Below are positions 47,241 to 60,058 of a DNA stretch of 64,000 bases, in pieces (the stretch's first letter is position 1; every line of letters begins with the position of its first letter). Below the pieces are notes generated by a model. The model saw nothing but the letters and a program-made list of their open reading frames with translations, searched no databases and was not told the DNA's origin. This DNA is from Climacium dendroides (taxonomy: Eukaryota; Streptophyta; Bryopsida; Hypnales; Climaciaceae). The stretch is taken from NCBI GenBank assembly GCA_950106755.1, contig OX467086.1, positions 23,950,001-24,014,000 on the forward strand, written 5' to 3'. The position numbers were made by a program, and so were the translations under genes.

Positions 47241-48686
47241 TAATGGTAGCATTTGTGATATTACAAAGGGAGTTATGATTTTAGTAGTATGATAGTAAAT
47301 CAACCAATATTTTAATATGCAAGATGTAAATATCCTAGCACCATGATATCATGAGCTCATATTTATGGCATTCTTTGATTAGATTATTGACATTGATTGA
47401 CTACTACATTCACTCAATGTTGGATTTGCACAACTTGCCTAGCAACATGACAACATTTATATTGGTGTAGAAATTTTAGATGATGTTTGCAATTCTTGAA
47501 TGAATTATCCATTCCAAACATCATTTTTTCCACCACAATTCTTATAACCTCTACTACTTCCTACAGTAGTATGAACCTCACAACCCCTATTATGGCAAAA
47601 TTGTAACAAAGCTCAAGTACATCTAATCTTCATATTCATTCTATAGTATGACCTTTCAAAAATCATGCTTCCATTTTTCTTTTGAAACAACACTAATAAC
47701 ACGTTCAAGATTAAAGCTCATTAAAGTCAGGGTTTTCTATCTTAATGTGACTCTAGCTTTTCCCATTGAGATGTCCATTGGTTGTAAGATTGGCCACCCC
47801 CATCTCCCAGTGCTCACTTTCTATTTCCTTTGCTTTCTAGTCTTGCCTCTAAGCATTCTCCTTCCCTCTCCGCCTCTGTGTGCTACTTTCACCTTTGGGT
47901 GTGTTATCTTCTACCTTTGGGCATGTACTTTTACCTACCTTTGAGCGTTTATTTCAGTAAAGGATCCACCCTAGAACGGTTTTTTCTTTGTTGATTGTAA
48001 GATGTTTTGATGCGTCTAAATCACTTTTGCTAAATTTTTTTCATAATCATGATAAATTTGGAGGTTGAATCTTGATGTTTTCAAAGATATTCTGATGTCT
48101 ACATGACATTGAAAACCTTGAATAAAGCCTTCAACCTATCTCTAATTCAATGGACAACTTTAACATTTTTTTTGGCTCTATTTCACATTTTTTAACTCCC
48201 TCATTTTCAACCTATTCAACTCATACCACATGGCCTTCTAAAAAACATCTACTTCTATTTGTAAGTTCTTGAATAACATATGAAAACTAAAAGTGTCTCC
48301 TTGTTGTATGCTCTTGAATATATGGATTTTGAATCATGATGTCATACTCCACCAAAACAAGATGAAGTGATGAAAGTCACTTTAGTTGAGCAAGGGCTCA
48401 ACATGATGTTTAACTTTAAAGTATACAACACTCCAAAACCTTTTTGTTTAGCCTCTCTGATCAATATTTCCATATATCCCATTTTCATCTAATTCTTCAT
48501 TCCTATGAGAAAAGACAAGGAGCAAGAATCTACCTTTAATACAAGTGTGGGCTACAATCTCGTTTAAATTTAACAAGAAAGATTGTACTAAAATAAAAAG
48601 CTATTGAATGGAGCATCATTTTTGCCAAAACTTACAATTGTAAGTATTTGCAAAATTAAACCTAAGAAATAAGAGCCTCCGGCTAC

Positions 48687-48730
48687 AATCTCCTCTACCA
48701 CATCCATTAATCTCCTCTACCACATCCATT
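48687..48730. repeat. 22-bp tandem duplication
   Basis: The unit AATCTCCTCTACCACATCCATT is present twice in a row (first base at 48687 and 48709). Non-coding. Confidence 0.85.
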
Positions 48731-50150
48731 GCATACATACATCTTTGCTCCCTAAGTAAATTTCAATAAATTTGGTCTGCCATAGGAAAATCAGCCTTAA
48801 ACCACCTATTAGTCATCATAGATCCAATAAGATGAGGCCCTAATGAGGCAAATAAGATTTATTGCAAATTATCTTAAAATTCTAATTTATCCTTGCCAAT
48901 CTCCAAGTTTGCAAACAACTCTTCCTCAACCTATATAGGAAGCCACTAAATCATGGTTTTTATATCCAATAGACTTGAAGTCTACCAAAAAATTTGAAAA
49001 AGATGACATTCATTAACTTCCCAGTGCCTTGGATTTTTGGTAAACATGACCACAATTTACTTGAACTTGGATATGCAAAATTGCTTCTCACATCCCCAAA
49101 GTAATCATAACAAGCTTTCAAACTCTCTCTTGATCCTTCCTCCACACTTAGATTTTTTATCCTAAAGTAATGTGGGTTATTTGCATTAGAATATCTTGAC
49201 GTGTTAGTTGTGATGGATCTAATGCATCACAATCATATTTGAATGTAAAATGGCCCTCCAAGAAATTTAATTTAAGTTTTGATGAACTTTGTTCGATTTG
49301 TCCTTTGTAACCATCAAATAGATGACATGTCTATCGAGTAAATAGCTTGTTTGTCCACTAGAGAGTTTGTCCATTAAGTTGGATGGCTTGTCCATCAAAA
49401 TAGATGACCTCAGAATTGTCAAGCCATTAGGTCGAACGATCCTAATATCCACCCAGATTACAATTATTTTCATCAAAATTCTATCTTGACGGACGTTAAG
49501 ATTGAAGGTTGATGTTACAATGGAAATATAATTTAACGTCACAACATGATGAGACAATGACAACCTTGATCACACAAAGTCTAGCTTGTATTGAAAAGCT
49601 ATGGTTGTTAGAAACTACATTATTTAGCTTCATGCCACATAGAACCTATGTTTGTTCACCAACAAGTGAAAGAGCCAAAGATCACCATTGTTTCACTGGA
49701 AATTCACCTTCATTTCACCCTCCCAAACTAAAAGTTAGGTGAAATTTAGTTGACTTTCTTTACTATAGTTTTTCTACCATTTCACTATTATTATACTATT
49801 GTTTTCATACCACTTACTAGTATGTAAAATTACTACCAAGTGAATTTGCACTAGAAGTATTGGATGAATTTTTGTTGGCCCACCATATTTGTTAAAATGA
49901 GAAATCTCTACTCTTATATTATTTTTGATTTTACATTTAGATGATAATAAGTGTTTGATAGTGAATTTTTTTGGTGAATTAAGACTTCGATATGTTAGTA
50001 CATTCACAAACCTTTCATTTTATAAAGGTTGATATGTTCATAAATTTTTTATTTGTTAAAATAAAGGTCTTAATAATATGATTGAAGTTTCAAAATGTCA
50101 ATTTTGTCTCAATTTCATGAATATGGCCATAGTTTCACAAACAACAATAT

Positions 50151-50277
50151 GCACAACATTAGATAAATTTCATCAACAACATTGGATGAATTTCATCAAC
50201 AACATTGGATAAATTCCATCAACAACATTGGATGAATTCCATCAACAATATTGGATGGATGAACTCAATGGTATATG
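50151..50277. repeat. 23-bp tandem repeat, about five units
   Basis: Units begin CATCAACAACATTGGATGAA at 50171, 50194, 50217 and 50240, with a degenerate unit before and a partial after. In one frame the period is not a multiple of three, so it is not coding. Confidence 0.85.
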
Positions 50278-51543
50278 GATGAAATTTTGAAGATGAAATT
50301 TTGAAATTGGAGATCAAATTTTGTAGTGTGGAAACTGAATAACAAAACAAAATTCTTTTTTGACATTGCAATAGCACATATGCAAGAAAACTATAAAAAT
50401 TGATTTTGATTTACAGTATAGGGAAACTACAAATATTAATCTTGTGGAACTGCTAACTACACTACATTCACACTAAATGTCATAGGTAGATGAATCTCAA
50501 ATTTTAGGCCACTCCCATGCATCATGTCTAGTGGAGCATCCAACACCATTAAATGATAAAATTATTTGAAACCCAACATTGTCATGCTTGACTCAACAAA
50601 GATGTGAAACTACGGAGAAGATCATGAATCTTTTGTTGTATGCAGCTATAGTAACCCAAAGTTTTGTCCATGTAAAGAATTTGAAAGTTGGTGTACATGA
50701 TCTTCAGGATAGAAGTAGAGATCAAGCAATCATAGAAGAATACCTTGATGGATTGCATTAGCTTTAAGGCTTTTAGTCAAGGTCATTGGGAGAATCTTTG
50801 GTAATTAAAAACATGTTGCTAGGATCTCTTTGACTTTTCAATCCTAACAATTCTTTGTGAACATATCATGTGCTAAAAAAATGTGGCACTTCAAAGAAAA
50901 TTTACAAGTATCTTGCAAGTCTTCCACAATGTTCCAAAAATACTGCAACAGACTTCCTGTGAATGCCAAGTAAGCTAAACATCCTCCATACTAGGAACAT
51001 GCTGAGACATGACTTTACAAAGCACAGGAAATCAATTTGCAATGTCATCCACTTTGTACCTTGGACTTGTATTGGAATTAGATGAGGTTCATGTTGTATA
51101 CATGTTTTCAATCTCAAAGTAATAAGATTTGCAATTACAATCTAAGATAATGAATTTGTGAATTCTTCCTACAAATGGAATGAGAGAGGAAAAAATATCA
51201 TAATCAATATCATGGATGTCTTTTTCAAAGTTGTCTAAAATATGTGCCAATAAGTAATATTAATGTGCAACATTTCAATATTAGAATCAACACAATCAGA
51301 TATAGGGCTTGAACACCTAATTTTGAAGCAATCTAATAGAATGAGAATTATGAGTAGGAAATATTCGAGATGTCATATCTATACAATTTGATCTTGGTTT
51401 TTGATAGATTATATCTACTTAATTTGATCATAGGTGAGAACATAAAAGAATTAAAAGATTACTAATGATGATAACTCTAAAATCTAAAGGGAGGATTCAT
51501 ACATCTTTGCTTTATACAATTGAGTACTTACAATACTTTATGA

Positions 51544-51575
51544 CACTAGAAGAAACCCGCGTTTTTTGTGATGCT
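51544..51575 (+). mobile_element. CACTA-type transposon terminus
   Basis: CACTAGAAGAAACCCGCG followed by TTTTTTGTGATG is the CACTA-end consensus. It matches the terminus at 44134 and has the same orientation. The opposite end was not found nearby. Confidence 0.55.
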
Positions 51576-53480
51576 AGCAAAAAATTCATGAATTTCCTAA
51601 AGACTTTTTTCAAGTTTAACTAATAGCCATACACAACTACCTGACACCCACTAGCTTTGCATTTACAAACTACAAACAAAGAATGTGCAATATGCAATTA
51701 CACTCCACACCTAAAAATTTACAGTACAAAATATATTGTTCATTCATATCCACTAAAAACAAATATTATATGTATAGGTAGTTGCTTGAATCTAATCTAA
51801 TTGAGTAATGCTAATGATTGAAATAAGTCAAATAGAAATCATGACAACAAACATTGTTCAAGCTCATCCATTTTGCAACACCTAAATGACAACACCAAAT
51901 TCTATGAAAACTCCAAATCATATGGATTCAACCCACCTTGTTTGAAGATAGGATCACTCATCTTCACAAAAAATTGTACAAAGGACTTTCTATAGTAACA
52001 TCAATGAAATAAAACCTAGTCTATTGCCATCACTATATAAGGCTTGCATATAAATGATTACAAAAACCAATTCCAAAATCTACTATTGATTAGTGATTAC
52101 AAGAACAAAAAATGCTCTTGTTCTTGTAGCATATTGCACCTTACTAGCAGCTTCAACAAAAAATAGTTATAATAATTCTTGCCTAACTTCTTAAGAAATT
52201 ATCCCTCTATCTTAACTAATATTAGGAAATTACAAGTGATTGAAGAGGAATCTTCATATCCTTCTTTAAAACATGTGTTGGCCATTAGTGGCAATTATGT
52301 CTCAATATTTTATACATTTTATATATAGTTAACCTCTTATAATTTTGTTAACCATTAAATGAAGTATCTAAACCTAGCCAAATGCCTATACGTTGTCCAA
52401 TTTTGAATGGGTGCCTAAATAGTATAAATTTAATTTTATCTTGCCTAACCTAATTTTTGGACTTTAATTAAATATTTAGCATTTGAGTGCCTAATCTACC
52501 AATAAAATACAGTATACTATAATGCATCTATGTTATCTACAAAACCTTGAAAAGCTAAAGAAATTGATGAAACCCTAAACACTGACCATTGTACCAAAAG
52601 AAATTAAATAATGACATGTAAGCATAGTTGTGAACACCTCTCTGGATAGTACATACAATTTTAAATCTCCACAACATAGCTACTACTATTGTGAAATAAG
52701 CTTCTAGGGTTTAGAATCCAATGGATTCTAATTGGAAATAAGTCATAGAAGTTGAGAAAGCAAATGAAATTATAAACCCTGACAACTATAATGAATCATT
52801 CAAAAGACCAATGATAAAACTTACCAAACACAATAACAAACTACATTCTATGATATATTGTTATAAATACAATTTCCAAAGTTTTAGTAGGGTGATTGCA
52901 AGAAAGACGGACCATTTTTTTATGGGGTTTAGCCAAACTAGTTTTGTCTTTTCCTATAACGTTTGAAGTTTGATTCTAATGAACTTGAATTTTTTGTATT
53001 TGTTTATATCTTAATTTTTGTTGTATCCCTTATTTTTCATAATTTTTAAAAAACATTTTATATTTATATTTAAAATTCAATTTCTTTAATTTGTCACACT
53101 TTCAAGTTTTTTTTGTTTTTAATAGTTGAGAGCACCCAAATTTAATGATTTAGAGCTAAAATTGTGGTGGTTTATCCCCACACTAGTGAGGCATATTCTA
53201 TATGAAAAGAATAAAAAATTACGTTATTTTACGTCCTCCACGTTTGTGTAAATAGGACAAAAAAGGGGCTTCATGGCGTGCACACTTCTAAATATTGAAG
53301 GTAGTTTCAAGTTCATTTTTTGATGAAATCTTATCAAAATCAAGTCCTCACTAATGGAAGATTTTTATTTTTATTTCTCTATTATTGATTTAAAAAAAAT
53401 CAAAATGTTGAGATATGACTTTCTTAGGACATCCTAAATAGAGATAGAAAGTTATAATTCAACATTCTGATTTTTAGAAA

Positions 53481-53484
<4 letters not shown>

Positions 53485-53517
<33 letters not shown>
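53485..53517. repeat. AT microsatellite inside a palindrome
   Basis: A perfect AT run flanked by AAAAAAATT and AATTTTTTT, so the whole segment can fold on itself. Confidence 0.85.
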
Positions 53518-53522
<5 letters not shown>

Positions 53523-54648
53523 TTTGCTTTATTTATTCAAAATAAGATGGACATTTCATTCCCCAATAAAATGAAACATGTTGAAATAATATTAAGAAAT
53601 ACAAAAAGATCGCAAATTTTCCAACATTTTCACACTTTCAAAAAAATAATCTTATATACAAAATTGAGATAAAACTACAAAATTTGATTTTTTGTTCAAG
53701 TTGTGAATATTCTTTGTAAAAAAATCATATTCATTCAAGAATAATTTAAAGTTGTCTCACAAATTTATAATTAGAAAGAATATTGAGATATTGCTACACA
53801 TTTGATAGTATTGATTTTTTTTCAATAGGTGGCAACAACCTAAGTAGTGCATGGGACAAATCAGTAGCGACTTTATCCTTAGCTTATGGAATTAGAAAAA
53901 AAAATTGGTTGCAATTAGAAAACATTGGCAAAAAATCAATGACAAAATCTATAATTTCTTCACTTTAAAAGCTTATATCTTATGATTGATATGGTCAAAG
54001 TTTTTCAAATTTATTCCATACATTTTCATTCTACTTTAATTCTACAGTCTTGCAATTGCATATGTAAAAAAATGTTTAAATTTTTATTGTTTGCATTGGA
54101 AATGGCATTCTTGATTGGTTTTAGATGAAAAATGACCTTGGAACTTTTGAGATTAATTAAAAATGTTGCATAAAAATGTTGTTTGCTATGATTGATTGGG
54201 CACCAAAATCTACTAAAAAATTATAACAACGAAAAAATTTACATGGGCCTCCAAGGTTTTTTCATCCTACTACATGTAGAAGTGACTTGGAATGAATTTC
54301 ATTACAAGTTTTGCTCTTTCTTTAGCAATAATTCATACTTGATTATCCATATTATTTTTATTTTTTTAATGTTTTATTTAAGACAAATAGATATTTTATT
54401 CTAATGCAAAATAAAACATACCCAAATAATTTTTTTAAATGATTCATGATCAATGCTCTTCATGTGGCAAATTCTCTTCTTCTACATCTATAATTATTTC
54501 TAGCTTGAATAGTCTTTTGGTTTATTTTTTGCATATGTGACCACAACCCTAGCACCTAGAATCTCCCTTAGCTGAAATATGCTCAGTCACTAGTTCGATC
54601 CATAGTGAGGTATATTATGGATCACATGGTCCTTTGAGAATTTTACTA

Positions 54649-55025
54649 AGGTAGAAGTACCTATTTTGGATAACTTAAGCATTTTAGTGTGCATTATTTG
54701 GGAAAGTCATGTAGCATATTATTTCAGGGTGTGCAAAAACAAGGTTGCCAAAGAATGCTGAAAAAATGGAATTTTTCCTCCTAATATGAATATTTCATTG
54801 AATATGAAAATGGATTTTTCATCCAGGCCCATTCTGGTTTTGTAGACTCACCTATTGTGGTTACTTTCGGCACCTTTCCCTAAGCCAAGAAAAAAGAGAG
54901 ATAATTGGGCGAGAAAGTACCAAAAGAGAATCTTTTGCAATAACCAGTGCATTTAATTGCTATCCAGAATAGGTGAATCTAAGAAACCAAAATGGGGGGC
55001 TTGTCCGAAATAGGTTCCTCTACCT
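54649..55025. mobile_element. ~377-bp MITE with TA flanks
   Basis: The ends AGGTAGAAGTACCTATTTTG and, inverted, AGGTAGAGGAACCTATTTCG are ~20-bp inverted repeats, with TA on each side. A second inverted repeat lies inside (54828-54860 and 54964-54996). TA targets are used by Tc1/mariner elements. It lies about 330 bases from the Tc1 transposase relic, but I cannot show they belong together. Confidence 0.6.
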
Positions 55026-55356
55026 TATATCATTTGATTTATCATGTCTAATCTATTCAAGCTGTGATCAAAATTAAACATTGAATATATAATTAATCTG
55101 TGAAGTGTATGAAATTGCTTGTAATGGGGCTCTCTTTCTATGCTAGTGTATAGTCACGTACTTACAAACAAATTTTGCAGTGAAACTTCAACAGATAGTG
55201 CACCAACTTCAAGAAGGTGTAGCTTCTTCAAAAATAGTCCGATTTCAAAATCGCAAATTGCATTGGAAACATACAAAAGAGTACTACATGACTATACATA
55301 AATTTACAAGTGAATTGACAAGTGATGAAAAAGTGTAGATGTTCTCTACAAACTAC

Positions 55357-56370
55357 CTACCATCTCATACTTCCTCCCTTAGTTGAAATGACTGTCCGTA
55401 TCCACTTGGGCATACTAGCAATGAGGTCTTGTAATTGGTCCATAAATACCTCATCCCAAACCATTTGAATTATGTGTATCATCTCTTCTTTGTTCTTCAG
55501 CTAGTTGTGGTGGCACAACAAATCTTTTAGTGTCTTCCATAGATTCTTGATGGGATTTAGATCTGGTGAATTTGCGGGCCAATTCAGTTTTTGTATACCG
55601 TGAGTTTTCCTCCACTGCTTTGGGAAGTTGCCATGATGTACTAGAGCACCGTCCTCCATAAGTATGATCTGTTGTGGGTTCTCATGCATGCAATAAAAAA
55701 CACTTAAAGTACTTTTGTAGATAGTGTGAACAAAATTTGTTGTTGTTCTCTCTCCTTTTGGCATTATCACTGTAGGACTCTTTTCATAACTGGTAAAGGC
55801 CTCCCAAACCATGATAGATGATCTACCTGACTTAAAAGTTGATGCAAGGCAACGAGAAGCATATACTTCATGAGACTTCTACCAAACTCAAATTTGGCGA
55901 GAGGTTTTCTCAAGTTCAAATAATGATTCATTAGTCTAAATTACATTTTTTCAATCTGATTCCATCCATTTTTGATACTTTTTAGCAAATGCAAATCTCT
56001 TGGCTCGCTGTTCAATATTCAAATATGACTTTTTACATGCAATTCTGTTTTCGAAGCCCATGCTACGAACATATCTTCGGATAATATTATGATGAAGTTG
56101 AAAGCTCTTAACAAGGCAAACAAGAGTTTGTTTCTAGTCTTGATTGACCAAGCAACCCAGATCTGGTTGTGAACGCGCAGACAACTTTAGAGGTCGGTTG
56201 CTTAGTTTTTTAGTTTCTAAACATCTAGACTTTTTCCATTTTGTGAGAATAGTGGAAACGGTGGATCAAGGCATTTGCAAAATTTCAGCTATGTTTTTAT
56301 ATTTGAATCCATTTTGGTGCATGTGTACTATGAGACTTCTTTCTTCATTGCTTAAAGTTTGTGTCCGCAT
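55357..56370 (-). pseudogene. Tc1-type (DD34E) transposase, full-length but dead
   Basis: Reading one frame from ATG 56370 to TAG 55357 gives 338 codons with no frameshift but seven internal stops (codons 35, 79, 140, 145, 161, 164, 290). The N-terminus is a helix-turn-helix region (NEERSLIVHMHQNGFKYKNI, then STVSTILTKW). The catalytic core is aligned at codon 147, 240 and 275: 92 residues between the first two and 34 between the last two, the DD34E spacing of the Tc1 family. The motif NWPANSPDLNP is intact. The first Asp is now Asn (GAT to AAT) and the last Glu is Lys (GAG to AAG); only the middle Asp (MEDG) remains. Every stop and both catalytic losses can be explained by C-to-T or G-to-A transitions, as expected from methylated-cytosine decay. 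Plant mariner elements are usually DD39D, so this type is unusual. Confidence 0.85.
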
Positions 56371-58241
56371 TGTTGAGTTTTTAAAATTTCCTAAATGAAT
56401 AAATATTGCAATTAGATTAGAAATAAATTGTGTGAATTGAAATGCTAACCCACTGAAACATTAAACAACTAGAGAAGGAATGTTTGAAGTCATGAGAAAC
56501 TTATACGCAAAATGTATTTGAAAATCAGCTCATACAAGGCACAATTCAACACATAGCATGCAAAAACACAATTGCAATCACAGCACCTTCGTAAGCAGGG
56601 ACGGGATGAGATGAGATATAAATCCATAAGGATTGGCACTCTTGCCTAGATCGATGTCCGTTTGGCAAAGTATAAGCCCCCCAATTGAATTGAAAGACAA
56701 AACACAACTAATTGAATAAAGGAAGAACACGTTGCGGTGTGCAAGAAGAAGGCACAATGATGTTAAGGGAGAATGTGATCACGGAAACACTGAAAATAAG
56801 AAATCGACATGTATAGGCACTTGAAGGAGGAGCAATGGAACGAGCAAAAGCAAAATTTGGCCATCTCCAAGTCAGCTAGTACAATACATAATGGAATTGT
56901 TGGTAGCAATTGAAGCCACTAAGCCCAGGAAGCAATCTTTACATTTGGCCGCCATAGTACTAAATGCGGGGATGACAGTTTAAGCTAATTAAAAAGACAT
57001 GCCTAGGACAAGAGGAGGGACACCTCCACAAATTTTCACGACTAGATTTGTCGCCCAACGCAAATAAAGGACATCAGAAGGTAGATTGTCCGCAACATGG
57101 TCATAGTCGCCATGCAAAAAATTTGTAAGTTTATGGTACCCGATTGTACATAAGAGCCCTCATACAAATAGAACTTCATACTAATTTTGAATTCAATCTC
57201 TGTCTCAATCATTCATTTTTCAAATATAAAAATCTTTTGCAATGTATTGAACTCTTAACCTAATCAAGTTTTAGAATTAATAATATGCTCACCAAATAAT
57301 AGTAGATTTCACGATCTTCTACAACCACAAAGCTAGGATCCAAATTATGGCTTCATCCCTAGCTTCATCCGTGAATTCCTATGCTCCAATTTTTCTATTA
57401 GAAATGAATTAAGTCAAAAACCATTTGCTCTTCTCAAGAAAAGTACCTTCCAACATGTACTTCCTCGATTATTCTTTAAATAAATCAAAATTACTAGGAA
57501 TCTTTAACTCTTGAATTGATTCCTTAAATAACTCTTCAATTGAAAATACAACTAATTATTACACAAACTAATTAGCATTGATCAATCTACTTTGTAAAAA
57601 TTGTGCAAACAAATCTACAGAGCAATTGGAGGTGATATTGTAACTTGCTTACAATGAAGAATTCATAGTCACCTTTAGTAAGATTAAAAAATTCCAAATT
57701 TCAAAAATGGAGTTGGAAGATCAAGATACACCCAAACAAGGACATTCCATTTTCTATGCAAGATATATGTATATAATAAAGAAGATTAGATGTAACATAT
57801 AGACATAAAGATGCCTTCTCATTGACTGAAAAAATGTTACTAAATTCAAAATTCATTACAACGTTACTTACATTTTTTGACCTAGCAATCAAAAATTAGA
57901 ATTCTAAAACTTTTTTAAACCTAACCACACCAATATGTACTAGTTTGATATAACACTATCAAGATATAATTTATAGTGAACGAGTCCTTTTTGAAAAAAC
58001 TATTAACCTTGTGTTCCTCATTGTTAATGAATGATAAATTGAGCAAGCCAAAATCAATTACACCCTAAGAACTAATGACAATGAATGGAGACATTGTGAT
58101 TTGTTATTTATTGCATCAAATTTTTTGTGACAATGAAGTTTCTTCAATGAAATCACTCTAATAGAATTCCAATGCATAACCTTGGAATGTTTAAGAAGCT
58201 CAATATTTCTTCAACATTCACATCTTCGACCCATATGAAAC
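56371..58241. other. Gene-free stretch with a less AT-rich island
   Basis: From about 56580 to 57130 the sequence is clearly less AT-rich than either side but has no open frame I recognise. It could be the remaining part of the Tc1 element or an older insertion. The rest is AT-rich. A ~50-bp block at about 58165-58222 resembles 46375-46420 (CTTGGAATGTTT...AAGCTCAATA). Confidence 0.5.
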
Positions 58242-58245
58242 TTAA

Positions 58246-59185
58246 CCCCTAAATGTTTTTGACTATGTTTCACCAAAGTGCTCCAAAAGTACCGTTTCTA
58301 GTACATGTACCAAATTTTAGAAAAAAAAATTTGGACATATGTAACCATACGATGTTGTAGTACTCTAGTTTGCGAAGATGTGAAAAAAAATTCAGAAATT
58401 TCCACCATGTAGATTCCAAGATATTAGCATTTGAAGTGACAAAAATCCTTTTTTGACCCTACAAAAATTGGATAGTTGCACTTCACAAGGTCACATTTGT
58501 ATGAAAAAACGTTCAAAATGGTCATGCTTCTTTGGATTCATTCTTCAAGACAAGTTTTCTACATGTTTGAAATTTTTTGAATCATTCGGAATTGTACAAC
58601 ATATATGAAAAAATAGTAAATAGAAAAAAATAGAAATTGATTCAAAATACTAATCAAATCATGAGTCAAATCATTGAAATTTTAGTTATGGAAATGAGAA
58701 ATAATAATCCCCACAGTTGTAATGTTGTAATAAATAATCTACATCCTATGATTTTATTTTTCTCGAAAAATACCGAAAAATGAGTAGAATAAAGGACTTT
58801 AATATTATTATTTGGGTTAGGGAATCCATAATTGCTTGCAAACTAAAACTCCTCATAACTTTCATATCATTAATCAAAATGGATTTATTCAAATCTCTCC
58901 ACAAATATATAAATCTAATGAACCAATTTGAAATTTTTATTTCTTAAAAAAGAATTTTTAAAGAATTTTTTTGAGTTGCCTAGATTTCTTGTCCAACGTT
59001 GAAAATTACGTATGGTACAATAACTTTTAACCATGTAGTCAAAAATTATAAAATTTTTTGGACCTTATAGAAAAACCTTGTTTACATTTTGTATAAAATT
59101 TTCAATTAAAAAAATAAAAATTCCATTTGTAGTGAATTGTCCAAAATTGCTATATTGTCAAAAAAAAAGTTTGGGTGTTTGGAGG
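58246..59185 (+). mobile_element. Uninterrupted ~940-bp TTAA-bounded element
   Basis: TTAA (58242-58245) then CCCCTAAATG on the left; TTTGGAGG then TTAA (59186-59189) on the right. It aligns over its full length with 36563-39643 once the 2.15-kb insertion there is removed, and with the deleted copy 12941-13428. It has no transposase and is non-autonomous. Confidence 0.75.
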
Positions 59186-59349
59186 TTAAGGCAACAAATG
59201 CAACAACATAACAATTTCACTCATAGAAAATTTAAAGAAACAAATACAAGAACTTTGCAAGTATGTTGAATATTTGCAAATAATCTTTGATGTATTTATT
59301 GAAAATCCTCAATAATAAAATTAAATATCATGTGAATTTTGCTAGAATG

Positions 59350-59830
59350 AGTGTACCATGCATTGTTGCCATAAGTCAAAATAAAATAGAATCAACTTTT
59401 TAATTTTTAATTTTTATTAATTCTTATAAATTCAATAACCTTCATTCTTGCCCCAAACACTATGAAACAAAGTGCATGCGTCCCTTTTTGGAGAGAGTTT
59501 TGAATTGTATGATGGTACTAAGAACTCAACTAGAAACTCATAGTCAAAAAGATCTCACCATAAAACAAAACAAAAAAACTAACTTATGATATAGATAGAT
59601 TAGTATGCCCCATGTCATTGCCACAATAAAAATAAGAATAAATTTCTATTTTTTAACTTATAAATTTTTTTTAATTCAATGTCTTTTTGTTGTAAATTTG
59701 AATGCCACAAAACAAAGCCCATGCACCCTTTCTCATTGAGGGCTTTTTGATGGTACAAACAACACGGTTGGAGGACGTATGATCCACAAGATTTCATTGT
59801 TATAAATACACAGAACAAAACAAACATCCT
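59350..59830. repeat. Two ~240-bp diverged tandem units
   Basis: The landmark AAACAAAGTGCATGCGTCCC at ~59464 recurs as AAACAAAGCCCATGCACCC at ~59709, each followed by a TGATGGTAC block. The same landmark occurs in the repeats at 29.1-29.4 kb, so this is a dispersed family. Non-coding. Confidence 0.5.
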
Positions 59831-59837
59831 TACTTAA

Positions 59838-60058
59838 TCCTTAAATATCAGTTTGATGATTGGTGACCATAAAAATCATCTTTTTGGTACTGTGTAACAT
59901 CATCTACTTTAAAAAAAACAAAAGTATTTGTTGAAGGTCAAACAACCAAGTTAAATCTCTCTTTTTTGCACAAAATTCCAAAGATGAAAAATTGTACTTT
60001 TGTCCTATATAATACAAAGATCCACATGACAATAAACTTCCTCAGCATCGTTTGAGGC
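59838..60058 (-). mobile_element. TTAA-bounded MITE, copy 4 (221 bp, diverged)
   Basis: TTAA flanks remain at 59834-59837 and 60059-60062. The ends have decayed to TCCTTAAATATCAG and TTTGAGGC. The reverse complement aligns with copies 1-3, for example ATTGTACTTTTGTCCTATAT against their ATAGAAGTGCAACT. Oldest-looking copy. Confidence 0.65.

Larger units (their letters stand above)
47241..54646. other. AT-rich gene-free stretch
   Basis: Over 7.4 kb I see no recognisable gene. It holds a 22-bp duplication (48687-48730), a 23-bp tandem repeat (50151-50277), a CACTA-type terminus (51544) and an AT microsatellite (53485-53517). Short frames such as 47648-47944 and 50579-50761 are not similar to any family I know. 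Confidence 0.55.

Noticed and set aside
50579..50761. 60-codon frame that looks mildly protein-like
   Set aside because: No family recognised, no supporting splice context, and it sits in repeat-rich DNA.
55179..55203. CAGTGAAACTTCAACAGATAG as the outer inverted repeat of the Tc1 element
   Set aside because: CAGTG is a common Tc1 end and the position and direction fit, but I could not find its inverted partner beyond 56370.
56144..56398. 84-codon plus-strand open frame
   Set aside because: It is antisense to the N-terminal part of the Tc1 transposase relic.
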